Assembly (NCBI GenBank): GCA_023205875.1
Contig: CP060754.1
Location: 744,001 to 808,000 of the forward strand
Reading direction: 5' to 3'
DNA: 64,000 bases
Source: Chloropicon primus
Taxonomy: Eukaryota; Chlorophyta; Chloropicophyceae; Chloropicales; Chloropicaceae
The notes beneath the pieces were generated by a model, which was given only the letters and a program-made list of their open reading frames with translations, searched no databases and was not told where the DNA came from. Made by a program: the position numbers and the translations under genes. Below are positions 28,398-37,554 of this stretch, one piece after another; the first letter of the stretch is position 1; the number at the start of each line of letters is the position of its first letter.

Positions 28398-29330
28398 TCA
28401 CGTCGTCGCCGTAGTCGTTGTCGCCGCCCGTCGCAGGCCCAGAACCACGGCGCCGTGGGCGAAGAGGAACTGCTCGGGCGTCTGCACCATGCCGAGCCTC
28501 TTCGATCTGAGCTCCCGCAGGACGTGGACCAGGCGCACCGCCTCGGCGTCCCCCGGCCCGAGGGCGCGCTCGGAGCCCAGAACCCTCCGGAGCACGATGT
28601 CGATCATGCAGAACGTCCCCGTCCTCCCGATGCCCGCGCTGCAGTGGACGACCACCCGGTCCCCCCCGTGGCGCGACCGGACGAGGCCGGCGAGCTCGAC
28701 CATGGACTCGGGGGAGTCCGGGGTCCCGTGGTCGGGCCAGCTGTCGTAGAAGAAGTGGCTCACCCGGCGCGGCTCCCCCGGGCCGTCGCGGGGGCGCACC
28801 TCCAGGACCCGGCGCTCGACGCCCGATCCCGCGCGGTCCGCGGCCTTGGCCTCCACGACGAAGCCCCTCGTCTCGAAGGTCTCCCCCAGCCCGAACGGGA
28901 AGTACTTGGCGCACTTGGGCATCATGTCCTCCACGAGGTCGCACAGCATCACCACCGCCTTCACGTCCTGCTCCACGACCATGGTCCAAAAGTCGTCCGT
29001 GGTCTCCTCGATCGGACCCTGGGACGCGATGTAGGAGAAGCGGGCGAGGTCGCCCGGCCCGCTCTCCACGTGGCAGGCGTTGACGTAGTCCCCGCCCCCG
29101 AGGCCCCCCCGCGCCAGCCTCACCCGCGTCCCCTCGTACGGAAGAACGTTCATGTACCTGTCGCACCGCGGATTGAACTCGCAGACCTTGGCCCCGGGCG
29201 CCGCGTACGGCACCGACCTGAAGCCCCGCTGCAGGTTCTCCGGCGCGTGCCCGTCGCCCTCCAGCTCCCCCAGGGCCCAAGACGCGTTCCTCGACGCCAC
29301 ACCAGCAGCAGCAGCCTCGGCAGCCTCCAT
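28398..29330 (-). CDS. Classical protein tyrosine phosphatase
   Basis: 310 residues, single exon, ATG at 29330 (MEAAEAAAAGVASRNASW). It dephosphorylates phosphotyrosine. All catalytic signatures are present: the WPD loop SWPDHGTP, the P-loop VVHCSAGIGRTGTF with nucleophilic Cys and Arg, the Q-loop QTPEQFLF, and the upstream YINA-like YVNACHV. The domain occupies almost the whole protein and there is no receptor or membrane segment, so it is a small cytosolic enzyme like Arabidopsis PTP1. The Thr-rich tail has no assigned role. Confidence 0.93.
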   Translation of the reverse strand: MEAAEAAAAGVASRNASWALGELEGDGHAPENLQRGFRSVPYAAPGAKVCEFNPRCDRYMNVLPYEGTRVRLARGGLGGGDYVNACHVESGPGDLARFSYIASQGPIEETTDDFWTMVVEQDVKAVVMLCDLVEDMMPKCAKYFPFGLGETFETRGFVVEAKAADRAGSGVERRVLEVRPRDGPGEPRRVSHFFYDSWPDHGTPDSPESMVELAGLVRSRHGGDRVVVHCSAGIGRTGTFCMIDIVLRRVLGSERALGPGDAEAVRLVHVLRELRSKRLGMVQTPEQFLFAHGAVVLGLRRAATTTTATT

Positions 29331-29662
29331 CCTTCGTCCGAAACAGCAAAGCGTAGACAACGAGAACAACAAGACGAGACGAGACGTCTGAGAACTGAGG
29401 AGGCCACGAGCGAGCGAGGCGCCACCAACGACAGAGCCGGGAGCGCGAACCTTTTGCTCCTGGCCTGGCCAAAAGCAGAACGTTTTTCCTTGATTGATTA
29501 CACCTATTTGTGCAATATGTGGTACACCCAAACCGAGCAACCAATCGGAAATCAATCCTCCTCGCGGAGATCTTCTTGTCTTATCTCCTGAGAGAGAGAT
29601 CGGAGCGAGGAACACCGGAGTGGAAGAACCGAAACCCGCAGACGACGACGAAGAGGACTACG
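29331..29662. promoter_or_regulatory. Divergent intergenic region (phosphatase / PsaN)
   Basis: 332 bp between divergent starts. It includes a short GAGAGAGA stretch near 29590, about 70 bp before the PsaN ATG on its sense strand. No light-regulatory motif can be claimed from sequence alone. Confidence 0.45.
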
Positions 29663-30213
29663 ATGGCGATGACGACGAAGGTTTCGGGTGTGGCGGCGAG
29701 GCAGGCTCTCGTGGTAGCGGAGAAGAGGGCGACGGTGCGCTGCCAAGCGGCGAGGGGGCATCGTGCATCCTCGGGCGTCCAGGGAAGGAGGCAGGTCTTC
29801 TCCCTCTTGGCCGGGACCCTCGGTCTCGTGGCCCTCGGGGGCCAGGCGGAGGCCGCCGTCCCAAGCGTGAGTAGTGGAACAAAACAACACAATTGCTCGG
29901 GAGGCTGCGACTGACAAGGCTTTCTTCTCCCCTTTTGTAGGTCGAGACCATGTTGGAGAGGTCCCAGGCGAACAAGGACCTGAACGACAAGAAGCGCGCG
30001 GCCACGTCCGGCGCCAACTTGGCGAGGTCCAGGACCGTGACGGACGGGACCTGCGCGTTCCCCAACAACCTCATCGGCTGCGAGAACCTCGCGGAGCTCG
30101 GAGACGTCAAGTACCTCTCGGACGACATCAAGCTCGAGTGCGAGGGCACTCCTGACGACGAGGCGTGCAGGGCGAAGAGGGCCGGAAGCCCTCCATCCTT
30201 CCTCGGGGTCTAA
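29663..30213 (+). CDS. PSAN: Photosystem I subunit PsaN
   Basis: 158-residue precursor in two exons, 29663-29866 and 29941-30213 (74-bp intron). PsaN is a small lumenal subunit on the plastocyanin-docking side of PSI, found in the green lineage. The leader is bipartite: a basic stroma-targeting part, then twin arginines and a hydrophobic core (GRRQVFSLLAGTLGLVALGG) ending in AEAA, as expected for Tat/delta-pH export to the lumen. The mature part shows the PsaN signature SQANKDLNDKKRAATSGANL plus four cysteines in the CAFPNNLIGC and LECEG...EAC stretches. The intron falls near the cleavage site. Confidence 0.95.
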
Positions 30214-30360
30214 GAAGCTCGGAGTCTTCAAATTGTTTTATACACACCATCTTACAAAAGCGACAAAAATTGTTCTTTTCATATCGTACAACAACACACA
30301 ACACAGAAACTTCCAAAAACAACGTCTCATCTTTCTCTTCCCACTTCCCACTTCCTACAC

Positions 30361-31980
30361 TTACTTCACTGAAGCCTTCACGGTCTTGCGGGAGATCGTG
30401 TCGCTCAGCAGCTTCTTCTGGTCGTCCACGTTGAAGTCTGTGTAGCCCCGGATGACCCTCTCGGAGGGCGTCGACACGCTCTTCAGCCTGTTGAGGTGGC
30501 GGAACCTCGCCTGCCGCCCGAGGGCGTCGGGGCGGACGAACAGGACGGCCTGCTCGAGTGAGTCCCGGTTCAAGTCGATCCCGTCGTGGCCTACCGGAAC
30601 CTTCGGCTTCGCCAGCCGAGATATGGTGTTCGCCCTAATCAGCGTGGAGTTGCGCTTCATACGCCGCGTCAGGTCGCCCGGGACCTTGGGCGCGAACTCG
30701 ACCTTGCCGTCCTTGTTCTGGGCGCCCCTCGCGGCCTTCGCCGACTTGCTCTTATGGCTCGACTTGACTTGGGACACCAGGGAGGTCGGCTTCATCCTGA
30801 ACTTGCTGTGCACCTCCTCCGCCTCGATCAGGCTCGCTATCCTGACCTTCTGGTACTCCCGCTTCATCTTGGCCTCCAGCAGGATCTGGTCGATGATGAG
30901 CTTTGGAATCTTCTCCTCGAGGATCTGAGCCTCCAGGGTGTAAATCTCCGTGGTCGTCCCCGCGATCACCGTCGAGTTCATGGGAACCTGGGCGAGTACC
31001 TCCTCCTCCCCGAAGAGGGCCTTGGACCCCAGGACGCTCACGAAGAGCTCCTTGCTCCCCTTCCAGTCGTCGTAACCGTGCTTCCTCGGGGTGATGTACA
31101 AGTTGCAGTAACCCTCCTTGATCAGGAAGCAGTGCGTGGCCTTGTCGCCCTCCCTGTACACCACCTCGTCCTTGTTGTAAGTCTTGGGCTGGAAAAAGTA
31201 GATCAAGTTCTGCAAGTGCGTGGACTGCATGTTCTTCTCCGTCTGCTGGAAGATGGAGACCCCTTTGAAGAAGTTCCTCTTCTCCTCCAGGGCCTTGCTC
31301 AGCCCTCCGCCCACAATGTTCTGGTACTCCTCCCGGATGAAAACCATGAGGTAGGTGACCCCCGCCGCTCTCACCGTGGCGGCACGGGGACTGTTCGTGA
31401 TGAGCGCGAGCTCGCCAAAACCGCACTGGGCGCCGAGCTGGGCCACGACGATCTCCTCGGGCTCCTCCTCCTCCAGGGGCGGGCTCTCGTCCGACCCGTG
31501 GCTCTCTTTCGCCTTCTTCTTCTCCGTGTCTCCCTTGTTCGGGTACTTTGGGATAGAAATGTCCACCGAGCCCGACAAGACCACGTAGTACTTGTCACCA
31601 TAGTCACCGTGCAGGAAAACGGTCTCTTTGTCCTCGAACTTTTCCAGCTGTGCTGAACGCAGGAGCTCCTCTCTGGCGGACTGGGCCAGCTTCTTGAACT
31701 CCGATATCTTATTCGTGAAGGCCTGCAGAGGCAGGAGGTTCTCCTTGGAGCGGTTCGCGCAGGGAAGGCTCAGACTTTCCATACATAGCCTGATGATTTT
31801 TTGCAGTTTCTGTTGGGTTCACGCAAAAGTCCGTCGGTCAATAACCAAGACCACACGCACACAAGTCCGTCTGCACCGCCTTACCTTGTTCTCCTCAAGC
31901 TTCTTCTCCTCCACCTTCTTCTCCTGCCCTTCCTCCTCCTCGACCTCCTTCTTGGCGGAGCTCTCTTCCTCCTTGTCCAT
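30361..31980 (-). CDS. Protein with two cyclic-nucleotide-binding domains
   Basis: 514 residues in two exons, 31885-31980 and 30361-31809 (75-bp intron). Exon 1 encodes a highly charged Lys/Glu coil (MDKEEESSAKKEVEEEE). CNB domain 1 (residues ~85-205) has a good phosphate-binding cassette, FGELALITNSPRAATV. CNB domain 2 (~235-345) has a degenerate one, FGEEEVLAQVPMNSTV, without the cassette Arg-Ala pair, so it may not bind nucleotide. No kinase, channel or inhibitor segment is visible. The layout resembles regulatory-subunit-like or ciliary CNB proteins; the role is open. The basic C-terminus may dock to a partner. Confidence 0.85.
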
Positions 31981-32286
31981 CTCTCGTCCAGTCAATCTTC
32001 GTCGCTACCCGGCGATTAGTCTACCCTATACCCCTTCTGCGACCCCTCCATCTTCACTTGTCGCAACCAACCACTCCACCTTCTCCCCCTCTGGTCTGCT
32101 GTGCTCCCTTCCCTTCCCTGTGTTGCCCCCTGGACTTCACCTTACCTTCAAGGTCAACAACAATTTCGAAATCGTACAGCCAGACAAAAGTTTGGTACCA
32201 ACAAGTTTTGGGGGAAGAACGGAGGAGGAAGAGACGTGCATGTCGGAGGAACTGGGACGACAGGCGGAACAAAACCTTCTTTGCTT
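31981..32286. other. Intergenic region upstream of the CNB gene
   Basis: 306 bp between a start and a stop, both on the minus strand. C/T-rich on the plus strand (purine-rich on the sense strand) near the CNB start. No gene or motif recognised. Confidence 0.4.
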
Positions 32287-32993
32287 TCAGTCAATGTCAT
32301 TTAGATTCTCCTCGTAACATGGCATCGGCTTTTCTGTCTTGCTCTCCGGGGGCTCCGAAGGCGTTGCGGTCGCCGGCAAAAGCTTCGCCTGCTCCGGATT
32401 GGCGAGGAACAGCTTCTCCGCTGCTTGCATCGTGATCAGTTTGGGGCCGCTCTTGTCATACGTCTTTGAGCGGACCACGTTGTAAGTCAAGTACTTGGAG
32501 GAGTCCTCTGCCCCTGGAATCGGCAACCATACAGGCAGAGAAGGGAGACGGAATCAAGTCAGGTGCGGGCTCGAGGCGACATCCTCCGAATGGTTTTCGA
32601 TAACACGCCGCGCCCTTTCCTCACCTTCGATGGACGAGTACAACTCGCCGAGCTTCTCCTGCAATGCGTCCAACTCCTCCTCCTGCAAATATGGCGAAGC
32701 GGTCCGCAATCAATCGAAGTGTGTTTGTTAGCCATCCGGTTTCGAGACACGACGGGAATTGGGAGGACGGCAAGGTTTGTCACGAGATCGCGTCAGTCGC
32801 TTGGCGTCCGGTCCGCGGGGAAGAGACTCTCGAGGGAGAGGGTCCCGCCCGATCCTCGACTCTTGCCCCCCCTTACCTGTTCAGCCTCGAGCTCGTATCT
32901 CAGCTTCTGGGCGAGCGTTTGCGGTTGCGATATCCCTGCAGTCTCCGCGTTGCTCAGGTTTTGCACTTTCATCAAGTACTCGGAAGACCCCAT
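32287..32993 (-). CDS. Small helical protein of unknown function (three exons)
   Basis: 133 residues from exons 32877-32993, 32625-32682 and 32287-32513, with introns of 194 and 111 bp; the phases (0, then 1) keep one open frame. The N-terminal two-thirds is a coiled coil (AQKLRYELEAEQ then EEELDALQEKLGELYSSIEG). It is followed by SSKYLTYNVVRSKTYDKSGP and a Pro/Glu-rich tail ending CYEENLNDID. No signal peptide or membrane helix. I do not recognise the family. The exon structure and matching splice signals argue that it is real. Confidence 0.7.
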
Positions 32994-33122
32994 GTCGTGC
33001 GTTGGCTCTCGTCCCCTTCCCCCACCTCCTCAACACACACGCGCGCGCGCAGACAACCACCCCCCCCCCAAAATAACGCTCGCCCTCCGCCCTCCGCCCT
33101 AAAACCTTTTGAGGGTTTCAGA

Positions 33123-33206
33123 GAGAAAGCGAAAGCGGAGGAAGAGAGAGAGAGAGAGGGAGAGAGAGGGAGAGAGAGAGAGAGAGAGGGAGGGAGAGAG
33201 AGAGAG
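33123..33206. repeat. GA-rich simple repeat immediately before the DECR start codon
   Basis: About 84 bp of nearly pure AG purine sequence, mostly GA dinucleotides with GGGA interruptions, ending at the base before the ATG at 33207. It must be in the 5' leader or core promoter. Similar GA tracts precede several other genes here (see findings). Confidence 0.9.
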
Positions 33207-34079
33207 ATGCAGGCGATTGAGATATCGCCATTCACGAAGGATGTGTTGAAGGGGAAGGTTGCGGCGGTGACGGGGGGGAGCTCGGGCATCGGGCTGGAGA
33301 TAGCGAAACAGCTGGGTCTTCACGGAGCTCACGTGGCCATCTGTGGCAGGAGGCAGAAGCCCATCGACGATGCAGTTGCGGAGTTCGCTTCTTTGGGAAT
33401 CAGGGCCTTCGGGGCGCAGTGCGATGTGAGGAAGCCCGAGCACGCCACGAGCTTCATCAACGGCGCCGTGAGGGAGTTCGGCAGGCTCGACATCTTGGTG
33501 AACTCCGCTGCCGGTAACTTTTTGTGCCCAGCAGAGGACTTGAGCGTGAACGGGTTCAAGACCGTGATGGAGATCGACGCCGTGGGCGTGTTCAACATGT
33601 CCAAGGCGGCGTTCGAGGCCCTCAGGGGTCACGGAACGATCGTGAACATCAGCGCAACCTTGCACTACGGCGCGACTTGGTTCCAAGTCCACGCCAGCTC
33701 GGCCAAGGCGGCCATCGACAGCATCACGAGGACTTTGGGCATGGAGTGGGGTCCGGAAGGCATCAGGACGGTCGGAGTCGCCCCAGGACCGGTGGCTGGA
33801 ACCGCAGGAATGACGAAGCTGGCTCCAGGGATGAGCGACGCGGTGAACGAGCTCGTCCCTCTCAAGAGGATGGCTACAAAGTGGGAGATTGCGATGAGCG
33901 TTCTGTTTTTGGTTTCCAACGGTGCGGGTTACATCACAGGAGAGACCCTGGTGGTGGACGGCGGGTCTTGGCTGAACACCTCGCTCACCCCACCAATCCC
34001 GAAGGAGCTGATCAGGCAGGCCTCCAGGGACATTGAGAAGAAGAGCAGGAACACTGGACTCGCCAGGAGCAAGCTCTGA
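33207..34079 (+). CDS. Peroxisomal 2,4-dienoyl-CoA reductase (SDR family)
   Basis: 290 residues, single exon. It reduces 2,4-dienoyl-CoA with NADPH during beta-oxidation of polyunsaturated fatty acids. The Rossmann fold starts GKVAAVTGGSSGIGLEIAKQ; the family-specific NSAAGNFLCPAEDLS follows, then SATLHYGATWFQVHASSAKA, in which the usual SDR catalytic Tyr is replaced as in dienoyl-CoA reductases. The C-terminal tripeptide is SKL, the canonical type-1 peroxisome signal, which supports the peroxisomal rather than the mitochondrial form. The long GA tract ends directly at the ATG. Confidence 0.94.
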   Translation: MQAIEISPFTKDVLKGKVAAVTGGSSGIGLEIAKQLGLHGAHVAICGRRQKPIDDAVAEFASLGIRAFGAQCDVRKPEHATSFINGAVREFGRLDILVNSAAGNFLCPAEDLSVNGFKTVMEIDAVGVFNMSKAAFEALRGHGTIVNISATLHYGATWFQVHASSAKAAIDSITRTLGMEWGPEGIRTVGVAPGPVAGTAGMTKLAPGMSDAVNELVPLKRMATKWEIAMSVLFLVSNGAGYITGETLVVDGGSWLNTSLTPPIPKELIRQASRDIEKKSRNTGLARSKL

Positions 34080-34259
34080 GGGCGCCGTGGTCCGCCACCC
34101 AAGCAGGCTGGCTTCTCTCTACACATGCTGATTTCGAACTACCTAAATTATGTTATTTCACTTTGAACTTATGTACACGCGTGCACGCTAAAAGAACTTG
34201 GGTCTCCCTACGCGTCGTTTCCTTTCCGCTCGACAACAAACTTGATGATTCCCCAAACC

Positions 34260-35093
34260 TCAATCCTCGGTCTTCGTCAGGATGTCCTCCGTCTCTTCCT
34301 TCTTACCCGATTTGGCGTCCCTCCCCATGAGTTGAGCCACAACAGGCGTGAGGGCCACCGTTGGCGGGAACCTGATTGGAGACGCAGCCTTGTGGGCGGC
34401 GTAAGCGATGGCGAACCTTCCCACCTTCTCGCTCGTGGAGCTTGGGCTGAGTCCAATCTGGACAACGGGAAAGGGAGAAGAGAGAAAGGGTCAGAACACG
34501 GGTCCGATCGCTCCTGGGTGAAAGGGAAGTGACTCACCTTCTCCAGCAGAGCGGTTATGTCCACCCCGATGGAAACCAAAAAGTAGCACAAGGCGAAGGA
34601 CACGATGGCAAAGGATATCGACGTCACGAGGTACGCTGGACCGTACTTGGTGAGCAAACTCTTCGCATCCGCCTTCTTCTTGCCACCGCTCTTGGTCTTG
34701 TCCGTCAGCGTCTGCAGAAAGCGAAAGAACGGGAGAAAACCGCGCGCGTCCACGAAGCGTCGTCAGTCGAGGCCGGACCCAAAAACACCACCACAAGAGC
34801 TTCCCTCTCTCGCGGGGCGAGGAAAGGGTAGAAAGCACGCGAACGACGCCCACCTTAAACAAGCCATATTCCAGCCCCTTGGTCTTCACAATTGTGTCCT
34901 CCTCCTCCTCCTGCTGTGCGCGAACCACTCCCACTTTCGTCGAGCCCCAGTTGCTCCTGTTGCTTCTTCCGCAGGAGGACGCCCCCTTCCTCTCCAGCCC
35001 TCTCCTCCCCCTCCCCTCCTCCACGCTTCCTCTCGCCCCGCCGCGAGCCACGCACCTCCCGCTCCCTCTATTCACTGTCAAGCCTCTCTGCAT
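34260..35093 (-). CDS. DUF1279 (FAM210-like) membrane protein, probably plastid-targeted
   Basis: 203 residues in three exons: 34854-35093, 34538-34711 and 34260-34457 (introns 142 and 80 bp, all phase 0). The first ~60 residues are Arg/Gly/Ser-rich and acid-poor, a likely organelle transit peptide. The DUF1279 core is KSLLTKYGPAYLVTSISFAI, one membrane span continuing to CYFLVSIGVDITALLEK, then the conserved AYAAHKAASPIRFPPTVALT. Animal FAM210 proteins are mitochondrial and influence organellar translation; many plant homologues are plastid proteins. Ends with an acidic tail. Molecular function unknown. Confidence 0.88.
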
Positions 35094-35469
35094 CTCTCCC
35101 CCCCCCGTTGCTCTTCTCTCCTTCGCCTTCGTTTCGCTAACAGACCAGGCCTCCGCTCTCTCTGCGCCCCAACGACGACGACGCTGGTCTCCGCATCGGA
35201 GCAAATATGATTTTTTCAGGCTGGGGATCGCATCCCAGGGACAAGAACTGCAAGGCGCCGAGGCGTCACTGGCCTGTCTCAAAGAGAGGACGAGAGGGAG
35301 GCCGAGGGGGGGAGGAATTGGGTTGGGCCAATCGGGGTCAGATACGGAAGCGTCAAGGAAGCATGACTCGCTCTCGGTCTTGCGGAAGAGTGCCCCGGTG
35401 AAACGGAACACGACACTGGATCAAGGTGGTGTGCGTGTCCGAAGCGTCATACAGCAAGACAGGAGACAG

Positions 35470-35506
<37 letters not shown>

Positions 35507-35534
35507 AGAGGCTTGAGGAAGTACGGGAAACACA
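35094..35534. promoter_or_regulatory. Divergent intergenic region with AC/GA microsatellite
   Basis: 441 bp between divergent starts. Bases ~35467-35507 are an (AC)n run passing into a (GA)n run, about 30 bp before the transporter ATG and on its sense strand. No other motif recognised. Confidence 0.5.
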
Positions 35535-36614
35535 ATGAAGTACAGGTCGAAGAAGTCCATATCAGAGGCGAACGGGGCTCTGGCGAACGGGGCCAGCGGC
35601 CAGGGGGGGGATGCGAAGGGAGCGGTCAGGAAGAGGGCCATCGAGAACGCCTTCTTCTGGGCGCTGAACGTGGGCTCTTCCGTGTCAATTATCATGGTGA
35701 ACAAGCAGCTCATGGGCAGCAGCGGGTACGACTTTTCGTTCGCCACGACTCTTTGCGCGATGCACTACTTTGTGACTTCCATTTGGACCGTCATACAGGC
35801 TCGGTTCTTGTCAGCGAACAAGGGCGTCAGCAAGGGAATAGGGTACGCGGATCTCGTGATCTTCACGATGGTCGCGGACCTGTCGATCATATCGCTGAAC
35901 ACCTCGCTTCAAGTCAACGCCGTCCCTTTCTACCAGATCGCGAAGCTGGGCATCATTCCCTGCACGTGTATGGTGGAGACCATGTGGCTCAAGAAGGTTC
36001 TGACCAAGGAGATGGTCGCTGCCCTGCTTATCGTGATGATCGGGGTGTCCATAGTCACGGTGACGGAGCTCAAGTTCAACACTTCGGCCTTCGGGGTGGT
36101 CGTGGCCCTCATGTCAACCTTCTGCAGCACCATGCAGCAGGTTCTCTGCGGCTACTATCAGAAGAAGAACTCCCTCACAGGCAGCGAGCTTCTTCGGAAG
36201 GTGGCGCCGCTCCAGGCGACCTCAATCGCGGTCATGGCGCCCTTCATGGACTACAACGTGTCGGGGAAGTGGGTCACCAACTACGAGTGGTCCCTCCCCT
36301 CGGCGTCCTGCCTCCTCGTCTCTTGCTGCTTTGCCGTCCTCGTGAACGTCAGCCAGTTCCTGTGCCTGGGAAGGTTCTCCGCTGTATCCTACCAAGTTGT
36401 GGGCCACGCCAAGACAATTTTGGTCCTGCTCATCGGGTGGCTGTGCTTTGGGGGGGTCCTCTCGAGCAATCAGGCGGTGGGCATGACCCTCGCCGTGACG
36501 GGCATGATCCTCTACGGGGTCGCGGGAATGAGGGCAAAAACCAAGGAGCAGTCCTCGAGTGTGCTTCCGGTGACGCACGGGAATGGCGACACGGCAAGAG
36601 CGCAATTGAAGTGA
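35535..36614 (+). CDS. TPT-family nucleotide-sugar transporter (UXT/URGT-like)
   Basis: 359 residues, single exon, ATG at 35535. About ten hydrophobic helices start at residue ~38 (NAFFWALNVGSSVSIIMVNK). The pattern of the triose-phosphate/nucleotide-sugar transporter branch is clear: IIMVNKQLM in helix 1, the FATTLCAMHYFVTSIW segment, and SAVSYQVVGHAKTILVLLIG late in the protein. Relatives import UDP-xylose, UDP-galactose or UDP-rhamnose into Golgi or ER. It belongs to a different branch from the transporter at 3.3 kb. The substrate is not predictable from sequence. Confidence 0.9.
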   Translation: MKYRSKKSISEANGALANGASGQGGDAKGAVRKRAIENAFFWALNVGSSVSIIMVNKQLMGSSGYDFSFATTLCAMHYFVTSIWTVIQARFLSANKGVSKGIGYADLVIFTMVADLSIISLNTSLQVNAVPFYQIAKLGIIPCTCMVETMWLKKVLTKEMVAALLIVMIGVSIVTVTELKFNTSAFGVVVALMSTFCSTMQQVLCGYYQKKNSLTGSELLRKVAPLQATSIAVMAPFMDYNVSGKWVTNYEWSLPSASCLLVSCCFAVLVNVSQFLCLGRFSAVSYQVVGHAKTILVLLIGWLCFGGVLSSNQAVGMTLAVTGMILYGVAGMRAKTKEQSSSVLPVTHGNGDTARAQLK

Positions 36615-36704
36615 CCCGCGGTTGCATAGAAGTGGTATGGGTTATCGGTTACAATTTATTATACTTTAAATACAGAAACCAAATCGTTCCTCTCATACAG
36701 GGCG

Positions 36705-37379
36705 CTAGTCGCTGTCGCTTCCGTAGTCTCCCAGCAGACTCAGCCCGCTGGCTACGCCAGCGTCCTGCTTCCGCTTGCCCTCCACCTCCTTCCGCGGGAC
36801 GACTACTGGCTTCACCCTCAGGATGCTCTGCGGCTTCCTTTGCCTCTGGAGAGAAGGTTTGGCGGTCGCCGAGGAGGTGGTCTTCTTGGGGCCCTCGTGC
36901 GTCGTGGTGGCCTGCTCCCTAGCAAGCTGGAACGCCAGGAGCTCCGTCTCCTCCTCGGCTTTTCGGGAGTCCTCGACCTTCCTCTTCTTCGCCTCCACGG
37001 ACTCGAGGAACTCGAGCTCGTCCGCATCCAGGGGCCTGTTCTTCCCCTGCTTCATCAGCTTCCACTGCTCCTGGAACTCGTCGTTCTTCTGCTGCTTCCT
37101 CTCGTGGAGGACCTGCGAGAGGGGCTTCGAGGACTCGGCCCCCGCACCGCCCCCCTCCTTGTTCTTGATCTCCTCCACCTGGCTCTCCGTCACGAACTTC
37201 ACGCTCCCCAGGGCCTCCTTCACCGCGTTCGTCACCGCGTTCGCCTCGTTCTCACTCGCTGCCTTGAGCTCCGTCGGGAACACGGACTCCGCGTCTCGCC
37301 CGAGGATGGCTTCCCTTTCGAACACCTGCTCCTCCCGCTCCACCCGCACCATCCCAACCTTCCGCCTTTCACCTTCCAT
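36705..37379 (-). CDS. FAM192A/PSME3IP1 (NIP30)-like nuclear protein
   Basis: 224 residues from the first in-frame ATG at 37379 (MEGERRKVGMVRVEREE). The conserved NIP30 core runs from SVKFVTESQVEEIKNKEG through SQVLHERKQQKNDEFQEQ to ADELEFLESVEAKKRKVEDS, an almost wholly helical charged segment. In animals this family binds the PA28-gamma proteasome activator and regulates nuclear proteasome and Cajal-body behaviour. The C-terminus is basic then acidic (LLGDYGSDSD). Single exon. The family call is good; the partner in algae is inferred. Confidence 0.85.
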   Translation of the reverse strand: MEGERRKVGMVRVEREEQVFEREAILGRDAESVFPTELKAASENEANAVTNAVKEALGSVKFVTESQVEEIKNKEGGGAGAESSKPLSQVLHERKQQKNDEFQEQWKLMKQGKNRPLDADELEFLESVEAKKRKVEDSRKAEEETELLAFQLAREQATTTHEGPKKTTSSATAKPSLQRQRKPQSILRVKPVVVPRKEVEGKRKQDAGVASGLSLLGDYGSDSD

Positions 37380-37385
37380 TGCGAG

Positions 37386-37410
37386 ACACACTCACACACA
37401 CACACACACA
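37386..37410. repeat. AC dinucleotide microsatellite
   Basis: About 11 AC units directly upstream (on the minus strand) of the FAM192A-like ATG, so the sense strand reads GT. Confidence 0.85.
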
Positions 37411-37554
37411 CTCTCCAGACCCCCTCCTCCCGCTCCAGGAGCTGCTGATAGCTGGGGGTCGAGTCGAGACCCTTGGCGAAGGAAGGAAGGTGGGGTGGGG
37501 AGAGGCGGGCACTTCGGGTCGAGAGGGAAGACTCGTGTATGCGGGCTACTTGAG

